From Gigaspora rosea (taxonomy: Eukaryota; Glomeromycota; Glomeromycetes; Diversisporales; Gigasporaceae): a stretch of 64,000 nt of DNA. Position 1 is the first letter of the stretch; each line of letters opens with the position of its first letter. The notes under the pieces are model-generated. The model searched no databases, was not told the origin of the DNA, and saw only the letters and a list, made by a program, of their open reading frames with translations. Of the stretch, positions 1 to 12,245 are shown piece after piece. Where the stretch lies: contig QKWP01000237.1 in NCBI GenBank assembly GCA_003550325.1, positions 89,033 through 153,032 of the forward strand. Reading direction: 5' to 3'. The translations under genes and the position numbers were made by a program.

Positions 1-128
1 TTAAATCAAGATCCAAAATTTAGCATCAGCCGGGGTATTAATTTTTTCAACGAAGAAATTCGAAGAAATTATTTTACATAAATCATTGACAATTTATCAC
101 CAAATTATTATTACAAACAAATATAATT

Positions 129-1419
129 ATGAGAGTCATTTACATTTTAATAAACGTATTAATGTTTATTTTTACGTTCTCAAATTATTTAACAGTTCAT
201 AGTCAAGAGGAACCAAAGGAACCATTGGCAAATTTGTGGAATATTGAAAACGAAGAAATACCCTTATATTTGAGTATTGAAAAAAAACCTATCTATGGTG
301 GATGATATCTTGAAGCAATTATTGGATGATGATAATTTTGGAGGAACTTATATAAACGTAATCCAAAATAAGATAATTATCAACACACTAAACTTCACTA
401 GGGCTGAGCAAATAAAAAACCGAACTGAAATAAGTCAATATATAAATCTCCTAAACTTTACAGGAGCACCTAATTCTACTGCTAAATTGACTTCCAGATT
501 TCAAGATATAAAAAACTTAGCTAAATCTTATATACCAAAAGATTGTATGGGTTATATTAATGCAGAAATTAATAATATCATCATAGCTTTATGTAACGAA
601 ACACGTAATAATTCTAATAATGAAGCATTTGTAAATGCCATTAACGATAGAATGTATTTTCCGATTTTCACCTACTATAATTGCTTCAATACGACAAATC
701 ATTATACCTCTAGCTTAAACAATATGAATCTCGAAAAGAGAAATAACATAGTTATGCGAATTTTAGCTGGTGATGGCATATATGCTGATGATATAAAAAA
801 TCTTGCCAGTAGTACGTGTTCAGCGGGCTTTTTGGCAAGAAGACAACCAAATATAAAAAATATAAATTACATTGCCACTGCTGGACATTGTTATACTCCA
901 GGTTTTGGTTCTTATTAACTTTATTCATGGAATTCAACAAACCCCTCAACTTTATTTGGGAAAATGCAAGATTATTTACTAGAACCAATAGATTTTGGCT
1001 TAATCTATATAAGCAATAAAAATATTCAACCGGTACCATGTGTAAGGAATACACATTCTGAACGATATAAAGAATTATTTATAGATGATGTTATATTAGC
1101 ATCCAATAATGGTGCTCATTTATGTCTTTCTGGCTTACGTTCACATGTTAAATGTGGGTATATTGCAGCGTTAAATGGATTTACTTCAAATGGTAAATAT
1201 TTTCATGATGATATATTTGTTGTAAACTTGCGTAGTACAGGAGGAGATAGTGGAGGGTCTATATTTTCTTATAAAAATCTTACGCATGTTAGTCTTAATG
1301 GTATAGTACAGTGAGGTCTTTTCGATTTTTATAGTAATATTTATGGTATTACCGGAGTTACAACTATAAATTCAATTTTAAAGGTATTCAAAGACCTTGA
1401 AGTTATTACAGTTCTTTAA
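129..1419 (+). pseudogene. Broken secreted S1-family (trypsin-fold) serine peptidase
   Basis: The ATG at 129 opens a hydrophobic signal peptide (MRVIYILINVLMFIFTF) followed by a propeptide-like stretch. All three catalytic residues are visible: His in IATAGHC (about 880-897), Asp in EPIDFGLI (about 985-1005) and Ser in GGDSGGS (about 1240-1260). This is the chymotrypsin-fold S1 layout of an exported peptidase. Three lesions break it. A one-base shift in the A8 run at 280-287 separates the signal peptide from the mature part; an in-frame TAA lies at 916-918; and a TGA at 1312-1314 stands where the family motif G-I-V-Q-W-G would have Trp. Reading through these stops, the frame closes at TAA 1417-1419. 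No introns are evident. The remaining motifs are well kept, so inactivation looks recent or partly due to sequencing error. Confidence 0.8.
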
Positions 1420-1528
1420 ATCCAGTAGGTCAAAACTTTAAAAGTTTTTTTTACTACATTATACATTCTACAATATATTACAACTTATACTATATTTAAA
1501 TTATGTTCTAAATTAATGTTACGTATTA

Positions 1529-1647
1529 TACCGTATTTTCGCGAAATAACGCGCAGGGGTAAAATTATGAAATTTTGCCCAAATTAAGCTTAATTCTGGC
1601 CATTATTCGAAATAACGCCCATGCCCGTAATTTCGCGAAAAATATTA
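1529..1647. repeat. Short TIR element with CGAAATAACGC ends
   Basis: Inverted ends, TACCGTATTTTCGCGAAATA at the left and its imperfect reverse complement (TTTCGCGAAAAATATTA) at the right, flank about 80 bp. The CGAAATAACGCCCATG motif also occurs in the TA-flanked elements at 11404-11730 and 49318-49849, so this is probably a short member of that non-autonomous family. Confidence 0.5.
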
Positions 1648-2851
1648 TATATTTGAATATATTTAATAATGTAAAGATGAAATCAAAAAATTATAATACT
1701 ATAGCATTTTGAATTACTAAAGTTTAAAATTAGGGATATTAAGCAGTTAGGACAGAGCCAGTATTGAAATCACACGTTTACGATTTTAACAATAAGTAAA
1801 AAATTTTATATTTCATATTCACATAGGTGAAAATAAATTTTAATTTTTATGATCTTTTTTTATTATTTATGCATAAAATTGTCAACATTGTTTTTAAAGA
1901 TCACATTTAACCAACATTAAAACCTAGATTCGATCACGGATCTAGTACATTGTGGAGATATTGTACCATTAGAAGGAAAAATTTAAATAAGCATGCATAT
2001 TTTTCATTTATAATTGGTACATAGATATTTAAAAAAACTGTATACGGAGTTTACAGTATTTGCTTAATTGTTATCAAGCTACAGATTACAATAGGTTGGT
2101 TCCTTTATACGAGTACACAACATGTGTGTGATATTGTGCCAAAAAAAAACTGGAATTTGAGCTTTTGAGTTTATAACTTAACCAACTAGACCCCTAAATT
2201 CTGATCAATTGATATATTATTAAATTTCAACAAGCGGCTGAGTTTTGTCAGTTATAATAATAAGCTCAATGCCCAAAGTTCGATTTCCATTGGTAAATAC
2301 TTTAATTTTGAAGGCTGTGATGATTACTATTATAATGATATTTATATTCAAAATTATTACCGCTGTTGTGAATTTTTCTGAGTATTACACATAAATCAAG
2401 ATAACTTTCGTTCTAATTATCTTATTAATTTTATTTCATCTACTGATATTTTTTGACAAGCCAAGAACTTCTCTGGCATAAGACAACATAATTTTTATAA
2501 AATGATAATATTGTTTATTTTTATTGTAGTTAATTATACTAATGATGCAGGAAAGTGCTTTCTAGCAATATAATTCAAGTAGAGAAAGAGATGGGTATTG
2601 AAACGAAGATTGGAAATTTATGATTATTATTCACAAATCATCATTGGTTGGATCTTTGAATAAACATGCTACGCAAGAGAAATCTATCTATGCTCATTTC
2701 AAATAAAACCCAAACTTTGGTACACTAAATATTTAAAATTATAACAAAAAGGATTACAAAAAAGCTACCACATGTAGCTTTATACTTATATGATAAAATA
2801 ATTACACATGAAAACTTATATGTTCATTTTAATTAGGGCATTGTAATTTTT
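1648..2851. other. AT-rich intergenic DNA, no gene recognised
   Basis: The stretch is AT-rich with many stops in all frames. A short protein-like patch near 2280-2360 could be gene debris, but no family can be named. Confidence 0.5.
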
Positions 2852-4178
2852 TTAATTTGAATTATCTATTAATTCAATTTTGCGAACCGTTACATGAGTT
2901 AACTTATTTGAATTTTCTGTAATTAATTCTTTAGAGTTGATAGTTAACAAATCTGCTCTACTTTCCAAATGATTAGTAGTTGATTGTGATGCAGCAAAAT
3001 TAAAAAACTGATCAGTTTAAATTTCTTTAGAATAGCTAACTTTATCATTAATCGCAATGCTTAATTTGGATTTATCGTTAATCATAATTCTCAATTGCCC
3101 TTCTACAAAAGAAAACTGGTTATTATAAATTTAATTATATAATCAACTATTATAAATCATAATACTTACTCATTAGCTGCCTCATTTTTTTGTCATATTC
3201 AGTAAACTCAAATAAAATCTTTTTATCATTTCACCAAAGTTTTACAAACTTCTGCTGCTGATGGTCATTTTCGTGGATCATTTTCCCAACACCTTTTCAT
3301 TAAATAAATATAGCATGGTTCAAAATTTTCGAAAATAGGAGGTCTTAATTCATTAAGAGCTATTTGCACTTCAAGTGGTTCAAAATATTCTTGAAGACTT
3401 GCGTAAATTGCTGTAAATGATGTTCCATAAAAAATTTCCCACATAATTATGCCAAATGAGTATATATCGGATGTTTTAGTATATTGTTGATTCTTTAAAA
3501 GTTCCGGGGGTATATAAGGTAATAATCCATAGACTCCATTAGATTCAATCTTCGAACTTTTATTTGTTGAAACTGAAAGCCCTAAATCTGCAATACGTGC
3601 ACTTTGTAAGGTTTCTTGCAAAATATTGCCACTGTGTAAATCTCGGTGAATGTAATTTTGTGAATGTATTGCTTGAAGATCTGACACAATACAATGCAAG
3701 AGCGCCAATTTACCTTCCCATTTCATTAACGATATATTATAAAGATTTTCTCTTAAAGAATCAATTTCTGCATATTCTAGAACAATAATATAGTTTTTAG
3801 AAACATAATGTTGCGATATTCCATGACACCTTAAAAATAATGCCAAGTTATCATAAATTTCCCAATACGCCTTAAACTGTATATATAATAAGAATGTGAA
3901 AAACAACCAATAATTTCTAAAAAAGCATAAAAATCCACCTCTTTTATAAATTCATCTGGACAATCCTTTGACCTATGTATAAATTTAAGTGCGACAGGAC
4001 AGCCAAATTCGACCTCATCATACATTCGTCTAAAACCACACCTATATACAGTCGCAAATCCACCCTTCCCTAACTCTATAATGTCCTCAAATTCTTCATA
4101 AGAAATCCACAATGGTGGATGTTTAATTTCAAGTAGTGCTTTTTTTACATTGCCGTCAATATCACAACTTTCATACAT
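2852..4178 (-). pseudogene. Broken TKL-type protein kinase (AM-fungal expanded family)
   Basis: Three exons fit canonical GT-AG introns: 4178-3939, 3876-3170 and 3102-2852, with introns of 62 and 67 nt. Exon 1 carries the glycine loop (ELGKGGFATVYR) and the catalytic lysine in VALKFI. Exon 2 carries the catalytic loop HRDLHSGN, ADLGLS in place of DFG (Asp kept, Phe to Leu), the APE-equivalent IPPEL, the SFGIIMWEI helix and the subdomain XI motif RCWENDPRK. Exon 3 is the acidic, Asn-rich tail. Lesions are a TGA at 3265-3267 where Arg follows DPRK, a frameshift near 3215-3230 before the ILFEFTE motif, and a TAA in the tail. A possible upstream exon lies near 4259-4320, but its splice phase does not fit. 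The fold and catalytic residues are intact, so it was a functional kinase until recently. Confidence 0.8.
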
Positions 4179-4360
4179 AGATTCGTTTAGACTAAGGATA
4201 TTTATTAAATTAATTGAATAAATTAATGAATAAATTCTTGCTTAAAAAAAAAAATACCTGATAACTTTTCTCGATTCCTATTGAATTTATATGCTCATTA
4301 ATAAATTGCGAAATTAAACTTGATTATTTAAAACAATCAGGCTTAGGCTAAGTATCCTAT

Positions 4361-5058
4361 TTACATTTTATACCAAAGATTTGCCTTCTGTAAGTCTCTT
4401 GTTGTTCCAACTCCATTCCTATAACAATAACCTAATTGAGACATACCAATAGCGTTCCCCATATTGGCAGATTTTTGGTAATAAATAAATGCTTTAAATT
4501 CATCCTTTTCAACTCCATTTCCAATTTTATAACAATAGCAAGATCGGTCATTCCATTGGAGTTACCCATCTCTGCAGATTTTTGAGTATAAGCGAATGCC
4601 TTATGTTCGTCCTTTTCAATTCCAGCTTTATAAAACATCCAACATTATTTATTCCAGGAGTATGACCTTCTCTGCAAATTTTTGAAAATAAACGAATGCC
4701 TTATGTTCGTCATTCTGAACTCCAGATAACAACATCCAACATCATTCGCATCACCCATCTCTGCAGATTTTTGGTAATAAACGAACGCTGTATGTTCATC
4801 CTTTTCAACTCCAATTCCATGGCTATAACAAGATCCAACATTAAGCATTCCATTAGCATTATCCATTTCTGCAGATTTTTGGTAATAAATGAATGCCTTA
4901 TGTTCGTCTTTTTTAACTCCAATTCCGTTTTTATAGCAGTTACCAAGAGAGCACATACCACTAGCATTACCCATTTCTGCAGATTTTTGGTAGTAAATGA
5001 ATGCCTTATGTTCGTCTACTTCAAATCCAATCCCATTTTCAAGATAATATCCAATCAT
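4361..5058 (-). pseudogene. Broken Sel1-repeat protein fragment
   Basis: About six 36-residue Sel1 units (108 nt each) run in tandem, each close to the pattern GIGVEKDEHKAFIYYQKSAE followed by MGNANGM and a CY pair. Sel1 repeats form TPR-like solenoids for protein binding. The first three units are in one frame (5058-4710). At least three frameshifts follow, near 4720, 4640 and 4545, and the last unit ends YCYRNGVG...LWYKM at the TAA 4361-4363. It lies on the same strand just upstream of the kinase pseudogene. In this fungal lineage Sel1 arrays are often fused to such kinases, usually after the kinase rather than before it. The 5' end is cut by the short inverted-repeat element at 5060-5163, so the true start is lost. 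Confidence 0.8.
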
Positions 5059-5059
5059 T

Positions 5060-5163
5060 GTCCGAAGCGTAGCGAGGACTCTATAGTACAGCAATCGACA
5101 CGATTTTGTGTCAACTATAGAGATCGACACTGATCAGCCCGATGTTTATTCTTGGCTTCGGAC
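5060..5163. repeat. 104-bp inverted-repeat insertion at the edge of the Sel1 array
   Basis: GTCCGAAGC at 5060-5068 is matched by GCTTCGGAC at 5155-5163, with a second inner inverted pair (CTATAGT / ACTATAG). The CGAAGCGTAGCGAGG core is more GC-rich than its surroundings. It truncates the first Sel1 unit, which suggests a small foldback insertion. No target duplication was found. Confidence 0.4.
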
Positions 5164-5482
5164 ACTAACGGGTTTCCGTTTCCTAGTATTAGTTAATTCT
5201 CGATAAATTTTATACTTTGACGTTGATTGGCTTATTTGCAGAATATCAACCAACCAATGAGTACATTTAGTAGATTTTTCATAAATCAGATTTACGATAT
5301 TAGAGAAATGAGATAATCTAATCTTCAAGATGGAGGCAAATGGAAAAAGGTCGAAAGCATATTTTAATATGCAACAATGAATTGTGTGTGATGACTAACG
5401 AAAATATAAAATTAGATTTAACAATGTAGCATTAATACAAAATAAAATTATTGAAAATTTTTCACAAGTATCCTAACCTCCA

Positions 5483-7410
5483 TCAATGTTTTCCTCCAAA
5501 ATATTTTATCATTGCCTGTATGTTTTCCTCATTCATCCATTGATCAATTTGATAAGTTGATCAAGCTCATGAAATTATAATTACTTTTAAAATTTCATTA
5601 TCTAATTGCTGTAAAATTTTTGTATCAATAAATGTAGCATAAATATTCACCAATATATTAATTATTTAGTCTGTCAATATTCATACCTACCTCAAGATTG
5701 TGAATAGACAAGTCTGGTGAACCATAAAAAGGCTTGAACAAAAGTGTTTGATTTATTTCTTGCTCTCTCGTTAAATTGTTAAATTTCTCAATTCTGGTCT
5801 CTTTAATGATTTTCAATAAGCCAAATAAAAGTACTTTTCCAATTAGTTCTACTATTGAAGTGTCAGCTTAATACACAGTATATGCATTTAGAACATTTAT
5901 TCATTTAAGGGATTTATTACTAAACAATATAAATAATTTATGAATTAGCTAACCTCCCTAATAATCCATTGAATAAAAATCTGCACCTTTCTTCTGCAAA
6001 TTTACATCAGTTTTAGGACCTTAATGAATAAAAGCAAATATGAATAACTTACTTCAATAAATAATTCTAGTATTCATGAACTAATTTTAGCTTACTATAT
6101 AGACAATCGTATGAAACATGTAACATGAATGGAAAGATATTTGCCATTAACTTTGATTTGCAGAGATAGCACATGATTTCGAATTTAAGCGATTGTTATT
6201 GACATAATGACTCTATTTCGCCTATTTGATATAAGAAAATTATAAATTAATTATTTAATATTGACATAAAGCCACTGTATTATTATTACGCACATGATAG
6301 TAATCCATTACTTTCATATAGTGAATACAAACTACCCATTACCTATGAAAATTTTATTAGCATTCTCTTTTTGCAAACAGTTGAAAATTAAATATACAAT
6401 AAACCTCTTTTGTTTCCAAATCTGCAAATTTGAGGCTTAATTTTTGAAAAAACTGAAAAGAAATGTATAATATTAATCAATAATATAATATTATATACCA
6501 AGAATGATTATATTAAACATACTTCGAGTGTTATTTGAAATAAAATTTTTTTCAAACAATGAGATTTCAATTCAATATTTTTAATTAATGGTAGTAGATG
6601 CGTAATTTTATCCTACAATTTAAGGAAGAATTTTAAAGGTAAGGTTTTCTAAATATATGTAACAAAGAAGCACTTGAAACCTTATATAACTCGGTTTTAA
6701 GAATACAATATAATATTTTAACATTGATATTAGCAACGTTATTCTTATCCCTTGTAATAATTCCATAATACAGTCATATATCTCTAAGTACACACCCTTG
6801 GAACCACATGGGAAAAAACCAAAATTTATACTTATAAAGAGTGCGTGTATTTTGAGAGGTGAAAATCTAAATTGTTATATTATTTTTGACAAAGTAAAGG
6901 CATGCAATTAGAGAGATTTTCATAAAGCGTGCATTTAAAGAGACTGCTTTAAAGAAGTCTTTTGTATTAAATTGTCAGAAATTTGAAATTTCAAGCTTGA
7001 AATGGATACCTTTTCAGTTAGACGATCGTAAGCCATTTTAAGGAACACAATAGTAAAATTCTTAACCAAAGTAAAACGCATAATATTTTCCGAACAAACA
7101 AGTTCAGCAAGCAAATTCCACGGAAGGTTAACTGTTTTTGTTATTCTTTTTTTAATGTGATTAAGTATCTCTATGGCCTTATTTAAAATAATAATAATTA
7201 TTTGTTAAACTTACATAAATTATGAATACCATATCATAATTGTCTTACTTTTTTCGCACAATTTCACGAGGACTTGCAAGCTCTTTTAGGACATGACATA
7301 AATTATTTTTTAAAGTTTCCTCAAATTGAACTTCATTTTCAGCAGACAATTTGAATCTCAATATTTTCTAGCAATTCTATATTTGAGATAAATTTTAATT
7401 GATTAATCAT
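5483..7410 (-). pseudogene. Spliced, decayed fragment resembling the N terminus of proteasome adaptor Ecm29
   Basis: Seven exons are seen between good splice signals: 7410-7249, 7177-7010, 6612-6523, 6452-6405, 5993-5954, 5866-5691 and 5608-5483. Exon 1 encodes ...LASPREIVRKK, exon 2 AIEILNHIKKRITK...LPWNLL and VKNFTIVFLKMAYDRL, and exons 3-4 LLPLIKNIE...ILFQITL and FFQKLSLKF. The VRKK-hydrophobic-EIL-HI-KRI, LP and NFTI--KM-YDRL pattern matches my knowledge of the Ecm29 N-terminal HEAT region; Ecm29 tethers 26S proteasomes. Full Ecm29 is near 1,800 residues and here only about 250 remain. Lesions are a one-base shift in exon 1, a phase error at the exon 1-2 junction, a TAG in exon 5 and two TGA codons in exon 7. 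No single exon gives a long ORF, so simple ORF calling misses this gene. Confidence 0.6.
6769..6946. repeat. Candidate pogo/Tc1-like MITE inside an Ecm29-fragment intron
   Basis: The left end TACAGTCATATATCTCTAAG and the right end, which in reverse complement reads CAGTCTCTTTAAATGCACGC, resemble the CAGT(C/T)...CTCTAAGTGCA ends of the element at 42616-43763. It sits wholly within the 397-nt intron between exons 2 and 3 of the Ecm29-like fragment. The right TA dinucleotide is not preserved. Confidence 0.4.
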
Positions 7411-8570
7411 TATAACATCCCAATAACATCTCTTAAAAGCAATTATGAGAATGCCTACATATTTCGTTATTAGTCATTTGTAATTAATTTTTAAAAGTGA
7501 ATTTTACTTCGAATGAAATATATAAAATATACATAAAATGCATGTTATTTTATATTTAATGTTAAATTAAGATCCTCTGAATTCTCGTCCCAATCAGAGA
7601 CTTTATTTTAAAGGAGAATCATTCAGGAAGATACAAGGCAATTACATCAGACTTATATACATATTCGATCTATATAAATAATTTATCCTACTCTATTGTC
7701 GGGTTGACTTTCTTCCTTCCAAGATCCATTCACACAATTAATTCGTCATTGAAACAATCATCTCTTTAGCACACAATATATTTGTATACACATGCAACTT
7801 CACTCCTACACCTATAAACTTGATCGTACGATTCCTTTGTGCAAGGGTCTCTTCAAGAAGCAATAATAATTCGGACAATGTGTCCTCCGTATGCAAAGTT
7901 AATCTAGGATGGCGTTATGAGATGGATGAGTAATTCGTTCAACAGTTGATAGAAGTTGGCATTACGCGTCAAATGTCTATATTACTATAGATATCTAAAA
8001 ATGGTGGCATCTAATACTACAATTTTTCAGTTCGACTCATCAACCCGTAGATCTTTTCATCTTTTGGCACTCTCTCTAATTACCAACTTGTTGATCTTTT
8101 CGTCATTCGTCATTCGTTACCATCCTGTAGATCAGAGCGTCAACTATCGTATTTAGTATCTATTTGTTCATGTGATTAGTTCGAAAGGAACGATCGTCCT
8201 TTTTTTTTGATCGTCGATAGAAGCAATAATTAAACGGATAAGAAGGTGATCCCGTATATCGCTTATTGTCGTGTACAGCCTCACGTTCTTGAGAATTTTC
8301 TTTAGAGAATAGCTAGAATATGTGAAAACACTAAAAAATAATTAAAAATGCCACAATAACTAAATCCCAACAAGGAGTGTATCCTTCGGCTCTCCGTCGA
8401 CTCATCAACCCATTGATCCTTTCTTTATTTGTCGTTTTCTATCGATTCCTTTGTGGATCATTTCTTTATTTGCAACCATCCTGATTATTTTGTCATTTGC
8501 CAACCCGCAAATTTAGCACTGCACTGCCACATTCTTCTTGCATTTAACTACGTATAATCTTCATTTCTAG
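7411..8570. other. Intergenic DNA with a diverged local duplication
   Basis: No gene is recognised. Segments near 8030-8160 and 8390-8520 share CATCAACCCGTAGATC-like blocks and other phrases, suggesting an old direct duplication. This part is less AT-rich than the satellite that follows. Confidence 0.4.
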
Positions 8571-11403
8571 CATTGATCATCTTCAACACAGATTTGACTA
8601 ACCATAACAGTGTTACGAAGATAGTGAGCAAGATCTGTAACAGAATTTTTTACAGTACTCACAATAAAAATCACAATAATTCCAAAAGAAATTGATACAA
8701 CCTTAGCTGATATTGCGTACTGCCAAAATAGCGAGTAAGTTATGTAACAGAGTTTTATAGCACCGTATCATGATAGAAATCATGATAGTCTCTGATGCAA
8801 ACTACATGTCATCAGAATAGAAAGTTCTGTAGTGACAGATTGTTTTACAGCAACTCATGATAAAAATCACAATAATTTCAATACAAACCATCTAAATGTT
8901 AACCACATACTGTGTAAATCATCAGAATAGTGAGTAAGCTCTGTAACAATTTTTTTATAGTAAAATTCATAATAATTTTGATACAAACTAACTAACCTCA
9001 TACTATGTATCACCAGAAGTCTGTAGCAGAATTTTTTACAGTAACTTATAATAAAAGTAATGATAATTCTTTTGCCAACCTTAACATATTGTGTGTTACC
9101 AGAAAAGAGAGTAAATTCTGTAACAATATTTTTATAGTGACTAATGAATGAAATAACTTAACCATATGCCATATGTCACTAAAATAGTGAGTAAGTTCTA
9201 TACCAGAATTTTTTACAGCAGCTCATGAAGTAAATCATAATGATTCCAATGCAACTAATACAACCTTAACCACATACAGTGTGTTATCAAAATAGTGAGT
9301 AAGTTCTGTAACAATAGAAATCATGATAATTTTAATGCAAACTAACTCAACTACATACTTTACATTATTGGAATAACAAGTTCTATAACAGAATTTACAA
9401 TAATTCATGCTAGAAATCTTGATAATTCTAATACAAATCATCTCAGCATTAACTACTTATTGTGTGTCACTGGAATAGTGAGTAAAATAAAGCATAATAA
9501 TTCTAATGCAAGCTAACTCAACCACATATTGTATTAATGGAATAGTGAGTAAGTTCTATAACAGAATATTTTATGTAACTAACTAAACCTTAATTATATA
9601 CTATATGTCACTAGAATAGTCTTGAATAGTGAGTAAGTACAGTAACAAAGTTTTTAAATCATAATAGAAATTATGATAATTCTAATGCAAACTAAGCCAA
9701 ATTTGTGTATTGTGAAGTAGCAAATTCTATAAAAAATTTTTTATGGTAATTCATGTAAAAATTAAGATAATTCCAAAACAAACTAACTCTGTCTTAACAA
9801 TTTACTGTAGCTATTATACCCATGCCTTCTAAAGTTGCTTTATCTTTGTTTTTTGCTTTCTACTGGTGCTCTTACAACATTAAGTTGAATTTTTTTAGGA
9901 TACTTCATCCCATATAGATCTTTTTTTTTATCCTATTACCTTTAACTTTTTATCCAATACCACCATAATAGTAAGTTTTACAACAATTTTTTATAGTAAT
10001 TACAATAAAATGTATAATAATTTCCAATGCAATCTAACTTTACTAAAATAGTACAAAGTATTTTTTATAGTAACCTTCAATAGAAATTATAATAACCCTA
10101 ATGCTAACTCAATCTTAACCACATGCTGTATATAATCTAAATAGTAAGTAATTTTTGTAGCAGAATATTTTAAAGTTAACACACAATAAAAAACATGATA
10201 ATTCCAATACTAACTATTTCAACTTTAACTACATACTGTATAATATTAAATAACAAGTAAGTTCTATAATAGAATTTTTACAGTAACTTATAATAGAAAT
10301 TAAGTCACAACTATGTGTTACTAGGATGACAAGTAAGTTTTGTAGCAGGATTTTATGATGATTCACAATAAAATCATATACAAACTATAACTCAATATTG
10401 ACCTTATATTGTATTTCACTAAAATAGCAAATTAGGCTGCACCAGAATTTTTTATAGTAACTTATTAAAAATCATGATAATTCAAATTCAAACTAACTTA
10501 GTCTTAATTATATACTGTAATACTACTATAATAGTAAATAGTTCAATATTAGAACATTTTGTAGTAAATTACAAAATAATAATTTTAATATAAAACTAAA
10601 AAATTATTTGTGTCATTGGAATAGCAACTAAGTTCAGTAATATAATTTTTATAGTAATTTATAATAAAAATTATGATAATTCTAATATAATCTTAGCTAT
10701 AACTATGTTCTATAACAAAATTTTACAGTTGCTTATGATAGAAAATATAATAACTCAATCTTAAACACATTTTGTAAGTGATAGGATAGTGAGTAAGTTT
10801 TTTTTTTACAGTAACTCACATTACAAATTATTTTACATACTGTGTTATGAAAGTAGTAAGTAAGTTCTATAATAAAATTTTTTACAATAACTCATAAAGC
10901 TATACAAAATTATATTTTTGTTTCTTATAAAATAAAATTTTAAAAATAATCTGACCAGTCTATAAAATTTTATAAAATTTTTAAAAAAATTTTTTTGAAA
11001 TCAACCTGACTATTAGAATATATAAAAATTTTTAAAAAAAATTTAAAAAAAAAAACCAAACAAGATAAAAAAAAACAATTAGTTAAAATTGTATAGCCTA
11101 ATATGTACTAATTCAACACTAACTATATACTATATTTCTAAAATAGTAAGTTCTATAACTAAATTTTAACATCAACCTAAAATAGAATTTCTTATAAACA
11201 AATCCTATACTATAATTTACAGAAAAAGCATGTAAGTTTTGTAACAAAATTTTTAGTAATATACAATTCAAACTACTTCAACCTTATTCACATACTGTGT
11301 ATTATCAGAATAGTAAGTAAGTTCAATTACAAAATTTTTAAAGTAACTTATAATGCAAGCTAATTAACTTTAACTATATACTGTATATTACTAGAATATG
11401 TAG
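8571..11403. repeat. Degenerate ~110-bp satellite array, first block
   Basis: About 25 diverged units lie head to tail, all in one orientation. Recurring landmarks are AGAATAGTGAGTAAGTTCTG, TAACAGAATTTTTTACAGTA, ATAATTCCAATGCAAACTAA and CCACATACTGTGTGTCACC. Spacing between matching landmarks is about 109-111 bp, with shorter units near 87 bp where pieces are deleted. No ORF is conserved across units. The TAACAGAATTTTTTACAGTAA block is a near-palindrome. Confidence 0.8.
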
Positions 11404-11730
11404 TACTGTATTTATGCAAAATAACGCACATGGACTTTAAAATAGCATAGTTGGTTTCGAAATAATGCCCATGTGTATCCTGAAATAACGGATACTTCAC
11501 ATAGCGAATTAATAATCTGTTGAAATGATGAACTCAGATAACAAAGTAGAAATAAGAATTTTTAGCCAAAAAACCTGACATAGATCAGAAAGGCTATATA
11601 TAGAATTAAAAAATACCAGTTTGTTATGCATAACTCATATAACTAACAATTTTGCAAAAATTAGAACTTTACCCCGAAATAACATTCATGCGCGTACTTG
11701 AGGTGCGCATTATTTCATATAAATATGGTA
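11404..11730 (-). repeat. TA-flanked MITE (CTGTATTTA family) inside the satellite
   Basis: The ends are TA-CTGTATTTATGCAAAATAA at the left and GCATTATTTCATATAAATATGG-TA at the right, with TA on both sides, which suggests a Tc1/mariner-type target. The interior is homologous, in inverted orientation, to the 532-bp element at 49318-49849: both contain a TATATATAGCCTTT...GATCTA...CAG block and a TTCTTATTTCT block. No coding sequence is present. Confidence 0.65.
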
Positions 11731-12245
11731 AGTAAGAACTGTAATAGAATTTTATTATAAATTACAATGATTATCAGAATAGCAAGTTGATAAAAATCAA
11801 GATACTTTGCTTAACTTTAATCACTATACACTTTTTATAGTTGCTTACATCATATATAACTTTAATGCAAGTTAATTCAATTTTTACTGTACTGTATATT
11901 ACTTGAATAATAAGTAATTTTGTAACAGAATTTTTATAGCAATTAAAATAAGAATTATGATAAAATTATAATAATTCCAATGCAAATTAACTAACTTTTA
12001 ACTACTAATATACATCACTAAATAGTAAGTTTTGTAATAAAATTTCTTAATAGTAACTCTTAATAGAAACTAGCTTAACCCTAACTGCTAAACATATTGT
12101 GTCAATGAGATATGTTTCAAGTAAGTTCTGCAACATAATTTTTTACAGCAATTTTACAATACAAGCTAATTCAGCCTTAACTATATATTATTGCCAGAAT
12201 AGCAAGTTCTATAACCAAATTTTTTATAGTATCTTATAGTGTAAC
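11731..12245. repeat. Satellite array, second block
   Basis: The ~110-bp units continue in the same orientation as before the MITE, with more eroded landmarks (GTAAGTTCTG, TTTTTATAGTAAC, AATGCAAACTAA). Confidence 0.7.

Noticed and set aside
752-1054. Minus-strand 100-codon frame opposite the S1 peptidase
   Set aside because: It is antisense to well-recognised catalytic motifs and has no protein-like features.
3564-3788. Plus-strand frame opposite the kinase
   Set aside because: Shadow of the kinase catalytic region on the other strand.
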